A stretch of 64,000 nt of DNA from Streptomyces spinosisporus (GTDB lineage: Bacteria > Actinomycetota > Actinomycetes > Streptomycetales > Streptomycetaceae): contig NZ_JALDAX010000001.1 in assembly GCF_022698145.1 (NCBI RefSeq), forward strand, positions 186,001-250,000, given 5' to 3'. This document shows positions 15,465 through 23,036 of this stretch, piece by piece. Position 1 is the first letter of the stretch, and each line of letters begins with the position of its first letter. Both the position numbers and the translations under genes were made by a program. The notes under the pieces are model-generated. The model searched no databases. It worked only from the letters and a program-made list of their open reading frames with translations, and was not told the origin of the DNA.

Positions 15465-17090
15465 GTGTCGGACCCGACGTCCATGAGCTCCGCGGCCAAC
15501 GTCTACAAACGCCTCGTCCCCCAGCCCGTACGCTCCGCCGCCGCCACCACCGTCCCGGTGGGCGTACGGCGCAAGGTCAAGCGGCGGCTCGCGCGCACCC
15601 TGAGCCGCCGCGAGGCCCGGCTGCACCGGCGCGCCCTGCGCCGGGTGCGCAGGGCCGGCCTCGGCGGCTCCGAGCGCCGCACCCAGGCACCCGACGGCAG
15701 GGTCGGCCATGTGCACGGCGGCCTCACCCCCGACCTGGCCCGGCGGCTCGACCACGACCTGGTCACCCAGGCCCTGGACGCCGCCGAGATCCCCTGGTTC
15801 GCGGTGCCGGCCCTCGACGACCGGCGGATCTGCCTCGCCGTCGACCTGAAGGACAAGGGCGCCGTCCGCCGCGTACTACGCGCGTTGCTGGAGGATCACA
15901 CGGGCTACGTCGTCTGCGTCTCGCCCGCGCACAACGACACCCGCGAGCTGCCCGGCAGCCATGTCCGGGCGTGGAAGCACTACGGCAGGGCCAAGGTCAT
16001 CCGCCTGACCTGGCTGCGCACCGATCCCACCGAGAACCTCTGGGTCGGCGAGGACCAGGGCATCGAGATCGAGTTCTGGAGCACCAACACCGACCTGGCC
16101 ACCGAGCGGCTGGTCGGCCCGCGGCCCAACCGTGTGCAGCGCGCGGTGCCCAGCGACGCACCCGGCGTCGAGATCGGCCTGGACCGGCTGTCCGGCTACT
16201 GCGACATCGACGGCGACCTGGAGCCGACCGTGACCCTGGAGAACTTCGACGTCCTGCGTCTGGAGGAGATCACCTTCCCCGTCGACGCCGTCCTGCTGTG
16301 GCAGCACGCGACCCCCTGGGGCGAGGAGCTGCTGCGGGCCGCACTGCGCTCCCTGCACCAGTACGCGCCCTGGGTGGACGTCGTCCATGTGGTCGCCGAG
16401 GCGAGCCCGCCGGACTGGCTGGTCGCCGACGACCGGCTCACCGTGGTCCGCGCCCGGCCCGGCTCCGAGTGGCACCTGAGCCAACTCCCCGACCTCGCCG
16501 AGCACTTCCTGCTGCTGCGCCCCGGCGCCCTGCTCGGCAGGCCGGTGCGGCCCTTCGACTACTTCACCCCGAACGGCGCCACCCGCCCCCGGCGCGGACC
16601 CTGGAACGCCCAGGAGTCCTTCGCCCCATGGACCCGCACCGCCTACTCGGCCGCCGGCCGGGTCGTCGCGCACGGCTATGCGCACGGCCCCCAGCCGCAC
16701 CGCGTCGAGACGCTCACCCGGCTCGCCGCCACCGGTGTCGCGCCGCTGCCGCTCGACGACGCGCAGTGGCTGCCCGCCGTACCCGGCACCCATCCGCTGG
16801 ACGGAGTGGTCCATCACTTCGCCCACACCGCGGGCCTGGCCGACCCCTCCGGCGAGGCCACCGTGGCGCTGCACGCCGCACTGCCCGGCATCGCCGACCA
16901 CCTGCAGCGGCTCCTGGTCCGCCGGGACAGCCAGCACATCCAGCTGTTCGGCCTCGGCACCGACGAGGCCCGCGCCCGCGGCGGCACCAAGGCCGTCACG
17001 AGCTTTCTGCACCGCTACTTCCCCGTCCCGAGCATCTTCGAGGGCGGCCAGGACCCCGACGGACACGACGAGGCGGACAACCAGCCGTGA
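15465..17090 (+). CDS. degenerate Stealth-like protein (probable pseudoenzyme)
   Basis: 541 residues; GTG 15465 has GGAG 8 nt upstream. It keeps the shared N-terminal domain (DHDLVTQALDAAEIPWFAV, RLTWLRTDP, EIEFW) and the backbone of the Stealth fold (EEITFPVDAV, LRSLHQYAPWVDVVHVV, LPDLAEHFLL, LGRPVRPFDYFTPNG, HRYFPVPSIFE). Every diagnostic motif is gone: WVDGND in CR1 is WQHATP, RDELRYS is missing, FNDDMF in CR2 is LRPGAL, the KNNR of CR3 is absent, and FCxND in CR4 is IQLFG. The frame is open throughout, codon use matches its neighbours, and both flanking genes are tightly spaced, so this is a maintained protein and not a pseudogene. A scaffold or regulatory subunit for the two intact homologues is my inference. 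Confidence 0.82.
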   Translation: MSDPTSMSSAANVYKRLVPQPVRSAAATTVPVGVRRKVKRRLARTLSRREARLHRRALRRVRRAGLGGSERRTQAPDGRVGHVHGGLTPDLARRLDHDLVTQALDAAEIPWFAVPALDDRRICLAVDLKDKGAVRRVLRALLEDHTGYVVCVSPAHNDTRELPGSHVRAWKHYGRAKVIRLTWLRTDPTENLWVGEDQGIEIEFWSTNTDLATERLVGPRPNRVQRAVPSDAPGVEIGLDRLSGYCDIDGDLEPTVTLENFDVLRLEEITFPVDAVLLWQHATPWGEELLRAALRSLHQYAPWVDVVHVVAEASPPDWLVADDRLTVVRARPGSEWHLSQLPDLAEHFLLLRPGALLGRPVRPFDYFTPNGATRPRRGPWNAQESFAPWTRTAYSAAGRVVAHGYAHGPQPHRVETLTRLAATGVAPLPLDDAQWLPAVPGTHPLDGVVHHFAHTAGLADPSGEATVALHAALPGIADHLQRLLVRRDSQHIQLFGLGTDEARARGGTKAVTSFLHRYFPVPSIFEGGQDPDGHDEADNQP

Positions 17091-18868
17091 GCATGGGCAA
17101 CCCCGAGGCCTCCGCCGCGGTGGGCGCGTACCGCACCCTGGTACCGGCGGGCCTCAGACGCCGTATCGCGCGCCGCGTGCCACCGCGCCTGCGCATGGCG
17201 CTCAAGCAGCTGCTGCGCCGGCTGCACACCGTGAACCTGATGGCCCGCGTCGTGCGCGGCGCCCGGGCCCGGCGCCGCTGGCCGCACCTGTCCGGTGCGG
17301 GGGAGCGGCTGGCCGCGCTCGCCGGGCACGGCGCGCGGATCGCGCTGATCCGCCCGGCCGTCTCCCCGCTCGGCCTGCGCGAGGCCAACCTCGAACTCGT
17401 GGTCACCGCCCTGGAGGAGCTCGGCGTCGACTACTTCGCCGTACGCGGCAGCTCCGACTTCCGCTCCTGCCTCGCTGTCGCCGAGGCCGACCGGGAGCGG
17501 GTCGGACAGGTGCTGGAGCGGTGCGCCGAGCGCAGCCCCGTCCATCTGCGGGCCTGCCGGGGCGAGTCGGCCCAGGGCCGCACCGTCCTGGCCGGATCGC
17601 GGGCGGGCCGGCAGCTGGCCCGGCAGGCCGGCGTGCTGCGGGTCGGCATGGTGTGGAGCGACCCGGCCGGCTCCCTGGTCCTCGGCCTGGAGCACGGCTG
17701 CGACATCGAGTTCTGGCGTCCCGAGGACGGCCGGCTGCACGCGCCGCGCCCCAACCGGGTCACCGAGGACGTCGCCCTGGACGAGCCCCGGGTCACCGTC
17801 CCGGTCAGCCGGCTCACCGGCTTCGCCGCCCTGCACACCCGCCGCACCCGCTCGGTGCGCACCATCCGGCCGTGCGCCGACCCGCTGCCCGAGGACGTGC
17901 GCTTCCCGATCGACGTCGTCTACACCTGGGTCGACGGCAGCGACCCCGAGTGGCAGCGGCGGCGCGGCGCGTACGGCGAGCACGGCTACCACACCGAGTC
18001 CGCCAACGCCGCCCGCTACATCAGCCGCGACGAACTGCGCTACTCCCTGCGCGCGTTGGAGCAGAACGCCCCCTGGGTGCGCCATGTCCACCTGGTGACG
18101 GACCGGCAGCGCCCGGCCTGGCTCAACGACGCCCACCCGCGCATCACCGTCGTCGACCACTCGGAGATCTTCGACGACCCGAGCGCGCTGCCCACCTTCA
18201 ACTCGCACGCCATCGAGAGCCGGCTGCACCACATCAAGGGCCTGAGCGAGCACTTCCTCTACTTCAACGACGACATGTTCCTCGGCAGCCCCGTCACCCC
18301 CCAGGACTTCTTCCTCTCCAACGGCATGACCCGCACCTTCTTCTCCCCCTCGCAGGTGCCCCGGTGGGACCTGACCCCCGTCGACCGCCCGGTCGACGCG
18401 GCCGGCAAGAACAACCGCCGCCTGCTGCAGGACCACTTCGGCAGCGCCATCGTGCAAAAGCTCCGGCACGCCCCCTACGCGCTGCGCTGCAGCGTGCTGG
18501 CGGAGATCGAGAGCGAGTTCGCCGAGGACCACCGCCGCACCTCGCACAGCCGGTTCCGCAGCGCGGCCGACATCTCCATCCCGTCGTCGCTCTACCACTA
18601 CTACGCCTACTTCACCGGCCGGGCCGTGCCCTCGAACATCACCTTCGCCTACCTCGACCTCGCCAAGCCCGAGATCCAGCGCCGGCTCGGCATCCTGCTC
18701 GCCCGCCGCGACCGGCAGGCGTTCTGCATCAACGACACCCTCTCCGACGGCCATGACACCGAGCACCAGACGGCCATGCTCAGCCGCTTCCTGCGGACCT
18801 ACTACCCGGTGCCGTCCCCCTTCGAGAAGAAGGAGAGCCACAACCAGAAAGAACCCCAGGCCCGGTGA
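17087..18868 (+). CDS. Stealth-family hexose-1-phosphotransferase-like protein 2 (all catalytic motifs present)
   Basis: 593 residues from GTG 17087, which overlaps the preceding stop by GTGA; the open frame continues far upstream only as a shadow of the previous gene. After a basic N-terminus (RRRIARRVPPRLRMALKQLL) comes the shared domain (LREANLELVVTALEELGVDY, FAVRGSSDFRS, HGCDIEFWRP). Stealth motifs are complete: CR1 FPIDVVYTWVDGSDPEW; CR2 YISRDELRYSLRAL, NSHAIESRLHHIKG and FLYFNDDMFLG; CR3 AAGKNNRRLLQDHFG; CR4 QAFCINDTLSDG. A second active transferase in the same operon suggests that the polymer has two different sugar-phosphate linkages, or that the enzymes act on different acceptors. 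Both are inference. The C-terminus is charged (KKESHNQKEP). Confidence 0.9.
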   Translation: MSMGNPEASAAVGAYRTLVPAGLRRRIARRVPPRLRMALKQLLRRLHTVNLMARVVRGARARRRWPHLSGAGERLAALAGHGARIALIRPAVSPLGLREANLELVVTALEELGVDYFAVRGSSDFRSCLAVAEADRERVGQVLERCAERSPVHLRACRGESAQGRTVLAGSRAGRQLARQAGVLRVGMVWSDPAGSLVLGLEHGCDIEFWRPEDGRLHAPRPNRVTEDVALDEPRVTVPVSRLTGFAALHTRRTRSVRTIRPCADPLPEDVRFPIDVVYTWVDGSDPEWQRRRGAYGEHGYHTESANAARYISRDELRYSLRALEQNAPWVRHVHLVTDRQRPAWLNDAHPRITVVDHSEIFDDPSALPTFNSHAIESRLHHIKGLSEHFLYFNDDMFLGSPVTPQDFFLSNGMTRTFFSPSQVPRWDLTPVDRPVDAAGKNNRRLLQDHFGSAIVQKLRHAPYALRCSVLAEIESEFAEDHRRTSHSRFRSAADISIPSSLYHYYAYFTGRAVPSNITFAYLDLAKPEIQRRLGILLARRDRQAFCINDTLSDGHDTEHQTAMLSRFLRTYYPVPSPFEKKESHNQKEPQAR

Positions 18869-20961
18869 AGATCTCCTTCCTGATCAACAACATCTACGGC
18901 ATCGGCGGCACCAACCGCACGGTCATCAACCTCGCCGAGGCACTCTCCGTCCACCACGACGTGGAGATCGTCTCGGTGTTCCGGCGCACCACCGCCACCA
19001 AGTTCGAGATCTCCCCGCGCATCACCGTGCGCGCCCTGGTCGACCTGCGCCCCGGCTCCGCCGACAAGGGCGCCGCCGGCAGCGACGAACCGAGCGAAGT
19101 GGTGCCGCGCCAGGAGGAGTTCTACGCGCAGTACAGCCGCTTCACCGACGGACGGATCATCCGCGACCTGCAAAGGACGTCCGCCGACGTCGTCGTCGGC
19201 ACCCGCCCCAGCCTCAACCTCTTCGTCGCCGCGCACACCCGCGACGGCGCCCTGCGTGTGGCCCAGGAGCACATGACGCACCTGGCGATCCCGCCCGCGG
19301 TGCGCGCGGAGATGGCTCGCGTCTACCCCCGGCTCGACGCCATCACCACGGTCACCGAAGCCGACGCCCGCTCCTTCACCGAGAACACGCCGATCCCCGG
19401 CATCCCCGTCGTCGGCATCCCCAACAGCGTGCCCGAACCCGCCGTCGCCCCCTCCGACTGCTCGCGCAAGGTCGTCGTCAGCGCCGGCCGCATGCACCAC
19501 ATCAAGCGCTACGACCTCCTCATCCGCGCCTTCGGACACCTGGCCCACGATTTCCCCGACTGGCAGCTGCGGATCTACGGCGACGGCGGCGAGGCCGGCA
19601 AGCTGCGCGCACTGGTCACCGAACTCGGCCTGACCGGAAGGGCGTTGCTCATGGGCGGCTTCTCGCCCATCGAGTCCGAGTGGGCCAAGGGCTCCATCGC
19701 CGCGGTCACCTCCAGCGCCGAGTCCTTCGGCATGACGCTCGTCGAGGCGATGCGGTGCGGACTGCCCGTCGTCTCCACCGACTGCCCCGTCGGCCCCCGC
19801 GAGATCCTGCGCGACGGCGAGGACGGCTTCCTCGTACCCAACGGCGAGGTCGAGGGCATCGCCTGGGGCCTGCGCCGCCTCATGGCCGACGACCCGCTGC
19901 GCCGCGCCATGGGCGCCGCCGCCCTGCGCAACGCCACCCGCTACGACCCCGCCGCCGTGGCCGACCGCTACGTCGAGCTCTTCGAGGACGCCGCCCGCCG
20001 CCGCGCCGCGGCCCACCGCGGCTACCGCGCCCCGGCCGGCGCCCGCACGGCCGGACCCGAGCAGCTCACCGTGCCGCCCGTCTCCCTCGGCGCGGCCACC
20101 GTGGACATCACCGCCGACGACGCGGGCTGGCTGCGGCTGTCCGCCGACGGACCCGAGGAAGGGCGCCGCCGCTGGCGGTTCGTGCTGCGCCACAAGCCCT
20201 CCGACGGTGAGGCCCGCCCCGACCTCCCGCTGCGCACCTCCCGCAAGGACCTGGACAACGGCGGCACCCGCTACACCGCCGTCCTGACCCCCTCCGCCCT
20301 CGACGAACTCGGCGACGGGCGCTGGCAGGTGACGATGAGCGCCCCCAAGTCCTCGCCCGTGCACATGAAGGCCGGCGTCCGCGACACCCGCGCCCTCATC
20401 GACGCCCGCGCCCGGCTCATCGCCCGCCCGCCGACCGGCCCGATCGGCTGGAACCTGCCGTACGCCCAGCCCAACGGCAGGCTGATGCTGCGCACCGTCG
20501 TACGCGAGCAGCATGTCGAGTGCACCCGGGTCGAGTCGGCGGACGGCGCCGTCACCGTGCGGGGCGTACTGACCGGCGGACGCCGGATCGAGCCCGGAGC
20601 GCTGTTCATCGTCAGCCGCCGCGGCCGCCACAGCCGCACCTTCTCCGTGCCCGTCGAGGTCCTCGGCCGCCAGGCCTTCCGCGCCCGGGCACCGCTGCGC
20701 CATGTCGTCGACCACCGCCTGGAGCGCTGGGAGGACTGGGACTGGTGGCTGCAGCCCGACCCGTACGACCGGCGCAAGGTGCGCGTGTGCCATCTGCTGG
20801 AGGACTTCCCCGACGTCAAGGGCGCCTACGTCTACCCGTCCGTGCCACTGGTCGGCGACGAGGCCTCGCCGTACGCGGTGGTCCATCCGGCCCGCCCGGT
20901 CTGGGTGCGGCCCTACTGCTCCGCCTCCGGCGCCATGGCCATGAACGTCGTGGACCGATGA
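18865..20961 (+). CDS. GT4-type glycosyltransferase with an unidentified C-terminal domain
   Basis: 698 residues; GTG 18865 overlaps the previous stop (GTGA). Residues 1 to about 390 form a GT-B glycosyltransferase: ISFLINNIYGIGGTNRTVIN at the start, SAGRMHHIKRYDLLIRAF opening the nucleotide-binding half, and the donor-binding EAMRCGLPVVSTDCPVGPRE with GEDGFLVPNGE (E-x7-E pattern). The remaining 300 residues, after RGYRAPAGARTAGPEQ, contain a beta-rich region (VDITADDAGWLRLSADG, RWRFVLRHKP) and then a distinct segment rich in Trp and Arg (RWEDWDWWLQPDPYDRRKVR). I do not recognise this part; similar tails occur on GTs of teichoic-acid-like systems. Transfer of a sugar from a nucleotide donor to the growing glycopolymer is expected. 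Confidence 0.85.
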   Translation: MKISFLINNIYGIGGTNRTVINLAEALSVHHDVEIVSVFRRTTATKFEISPRITVRALVDLRPGSADKGAAGSDEPSEVVPRQEEFYAQYSRFTDGRIIRDLQRTSADVVVGTRPSLNLFVAAHTRDGALRVAQEHMTHLAIPPAVRAEMARVYPRLDAITTVTEADARSFTENTPIPGIPVVGIPNSVPEPAVAPSDCSRKVVVSAGRMHHIKRYDLLIRAFGHLAHDFPDWQLRIYGDGGEAGKLRALVTELGLTGRALLMGGFSPIESEWAKGSIAAVTSSAESFGMTLVEAMRCGLPVVSTDCPVGPREILRDGEDGFLVPNGEVEGIAWGLRRLMADDPLRRAMGAAALRNATRYDPAAVADRYVELFEDAARRRAAAHRGYRAPAGARTAGPEQLTVPPVSLGAATVDITADDAGWLRLSADGPEEGRRRWRFVLRHKPSDGEARPDLPLRTSRKDLDNGGTRYTAVLTPSALDELGDGRWQVTMSAPKSSPVHMKAGVRDTRALIDARARLIARPPTGPIGWNLPYAQPNGRLMLRTVVREQHVECTRVESADGAVTVRGVLTGGRRIEPGALFIVSRRGRHSRTFSVPVEVLGRQAFRARAPLRHVVDHRLERWEDWDWWLQPDPYDRRKVRVCHLLEDFPDVKGAYVYPSVPLVGDEASPYAVVHPARPVWVRPYCSASGAMAMNVVDR

Positions 20962-21014
20962 AGGCGCCCGACGCCGTGACCCGGCTGAACCCGACGCCCG
21001 AGGAGGGCCGATGA
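20958..21014 (+). CDS. 18-residue coupling ORF between the GT4 and PIG-L genes
   Basis: ATG 20958 overlaps the stop of the glycosyltransferase (ATGA). The ORF encodes MKAPDAVTRLNPTPEEGR, and its TGA overlaps the ATG of the next gene (ATGA at 21011). The GAGGAGGG at 20999-21006, which serves as RBS for the next gene, lies inside it. It may be a translational bridge that carries ribosomes to the PIG-L start, or simply chance; no conserved peptide function is claimed. Confidence 0.35.
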   Translation: MKAPDAVTRLNPTPEEGR

Positions 21015-22978
21015 CCGATTCCACCCGCTCCATCCTGCACATCGTCGCCCACCAGGACGACGACCTGTACTTCATGAACCCCGACCTGGTGCGCTCGCTC
21101 CAGGACGGCGACCGGATCACCACGGTGGTCGTCACCGCGGGCGAGGGCGACGGCATCAACGTCGACACCAACGAGCCCCAACGCGCCGCCGTACAGCCGG
21201 ACTTCGCCCGCTACAGCACCGAGCGCGGCTGCGGGCTGCGCTCCGCCTACGCCCGTATGGCCACCGGCGACCGTAATCACCCCTGGCGGCGCGAACCCGT
21301 CGACCTGGTCCCCGGGTTCGCCGCGGAGCGGTTCACCCTCGTCGACCACGACGAGGTGTGCCTGTACTTCCTCCAGCTGCACATGGGGGCGCCCACCGAC
21401 CGAGGTACCCGCACCCGGCTGCACGACCTGTGGGAGGGGGCCCTGCGCACCCAGGCCACGCTGCCGGTGCACGGCTGCACGGTCGGGCAGGTCCAGCACA
21501 TCACCCGTGAGCAGGTGATCGCGGCCCTGACCGCGCTGCTCGGCCATGTCCGCCCCACCACGGTGCGCACCATGGACCCCGACCCCGAACACGACGGCGG
21601 ACGCGCCGAGTTCGTGTGTTCCGACCACGCCGACCACACGACCACCACGCAGTTCGCGCTCGCCGCCCTCGCCCGGTACCGGGAGGGCGGCCACAACCCG
21701 GTCGTCGAGCACTACCGCGCCTACGCCAACCGCTTCTGGGGCTACAACCTCGACTCGGCCGCCGTCACGGAGAAGGCCGAGTACCTGGCGACCTACAGCG
21801 GCCTCGACGCCCCCACGGTCTGCCCGCACGGGACCTGCCACACCTGCGGCGACCGCCAGTTGGGGACCGACCCCTTCCGCAGCACCCACATGAACAGCGC
21901 CGCCTACCGCTACTCGCCGACCACGCACTGGCTGCGGCTCGGGCCGGGCGGGCGGCTCAACGCGTTCGCCGTGCTGGCCGGGCGGCTCGCCTTCTGGACG
22001 GAGACCGGACCGGCGAGCGGCGAGTGGAAGGGCCCCTTCGTGCTCGGCGACGGCTGGATCGCGCCGACGCTCGCCGTCACCGGCCTGCCCGGTGGCCCGG
22101 CCGAACTCGTCGGCCTGCGCCGCCAGAACGTCGTCGGCGGCGGGGTCACCGTCGACGTCGTGCACACCGTGCAGGACCCGGGCGGCAACGGCTTCAACGG
22201 CTGGCAGACCCTGGAGAACCCCGACTGGACGCAGGGCGACGGCCGCCGGCAGCGCGAGGCGGGCGTCCCCTCGGCGGCGGTCGACGCGGCCGGCCGGCTG
22301 TACGTCTTCGTCCGCACCTTCGACCAGGGCGTCGCCTGCCGCCGCCGGGAGGCCGACGGCACCTGGCTGCCGTGGGAGAACCTCGGCGGCTCCTTCGTGC
22401 AGGACGCGGGCTGCGCCCTCGCCACCGAACGCGGCACGGTCGAGCTGTATGTGCCGGGCAAGAACACCGTCTGGCGCTGGCACCAGGCCGAACCCGGCGG
22501 CCCCTTCCTGCTCGACGACACCCTGCGGACGGGCCGTCCCGCCACCGGCGGGGTCACCGCCGTCGACTCCGGTGACGGCCGAACCTGCCTGTACTTCCGC
22601 GAGGCCGGCACCCAGCAGGTCATGGCCTACCGTCAGCACGCCGACGGCCGCTGGCCCGGTTCCGGCGCGGGCCTCGGCGGCCACGGCGGCACCGGAGCCG
22701 TCGCCGCCCTGTGGGCCCCCGAACGCGGCGCCCGCGAGGCCTTCCTGGCCCACCGCGGCAGCCGCGGCCGTCTCGTCACCTCGCTGCCCGACCGGGACAA
22801 GAAGGATTCGGGCACCCACTGGCAGGAGTCCGGCGCGATGTTCGCGCAGGCCCCGGCGCTGGCCTACGACGCGACGGGCGCGCTCGTCGTCGCGGTCATC
22901 GGCACGGACGGACTACTGCATACCCGCCGCCAGCTGTCCCCGACGGTCGGCAGTCCCCTCGGGCCCTGGTCGGCCTGA
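21011..22978 (+). CDS. PIG-L family deacetylase fused to a PLL-type beta-propeller
   Basis: 655 residues; ATG 21011 follows GAGGAGGG. Residues 1 to about 270 are a PIG-L/LmbE-type N-acetyl-sugar deacetylase: HIVAHQDDD (His14, Asp16, Asp17 as zinc/catalytic positions, variant of AHPDDE), VVTAGEGDGIN, TVRTMDPDPEH and the second metal site DHADHTTTTQFAL. A Cys-rich loop CPHGTCHTCGD (about residues 276-286) precedes the second half. From about 300 on it is a propeller with blades such as LYVFVRTFDQGVACRRR and WLPWENLGGSFVQDAG, clearly related to the two propeller proteins at 9984 and 11146. The deacetylase probably removes acetyl groups from HexNAc units, with the propeller binding the glycan. 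No signal peptide is visible. Last gene of the operon, followed by a perfect hairpin. Confidence 0.88.
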   Translation: MTDSTRSILHIVAHQDDDLYFMNPDLVRSLQDGDRITTVVVTAGEGDGINVDTNEPQRAAVQPDFARYSTERGCGLRSAYARMATGDRNHPWRREPVDLVPGFAAERFTLVDHDEVCLYFLQLHMGAPTDRGTRTRLHDLWEGALRTQATLPVHGCTVGQVQHITREQVIAALTALLGHVRPTTVRTMDPDPEHDGGRAEFVCSDHADHTTTTQFALAALARYREGGHNPVVEHYRAYANRFWGYNLDSAAVTEKAEYLATYSGLDAPTVCPHGTCHTCGDRQLGTDPFRSTHMNSAAYRYSPTTHWLRLGPGGRLNAFAVLAGRLAFWTETGPASGEWKGPFVLGDGWIAPTLAVTGLPGGPAELVGLRRQNVVGGGVTVDVVHTVQDPGGNGFNGWQTLENPDWTQGDGRRQREAGVPSAAVDAAGRLYVFVRTFDQGVACRRREADGTWLPWENLGGSFVQDAGCALATERGTVELYVPGKNTVWRWHQAEPGGPFLLDDTLRTGRPATGGVTAVDSGDGRTCLYFREAGTQQVMAYRQHADGRWPGSGAGLGGHGGTGAVAALWAPERGAREAFLAHRGSRGRLVTSLPDRDKKDSGTHWQESGAMFAQAPALAYDATGALVVAVIGTDGLLHTRRQLSPTVGSPLGPWSA

Positions 22979-22988
22979 GAACGGCGAA

Positions 22989-23018
22989 GAGGGCCTCCGC
23001 CGAACGGCGGAGGCCCTC
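22989..23018. terminator. bidirectional terminator hairpin between convergent operons
   Basis: A perfect 13-bp stem GAGGGCCTCCGCC / GGCGGAGGCCCTC with a GAAC tetraloop, between the stop of the PIG-L gene (plus) and the stop of the fadB-like gene (minus). Confidence 0.9.
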
Positions 23019-23036
23019 CTCATCTGCGTGCGCGCG

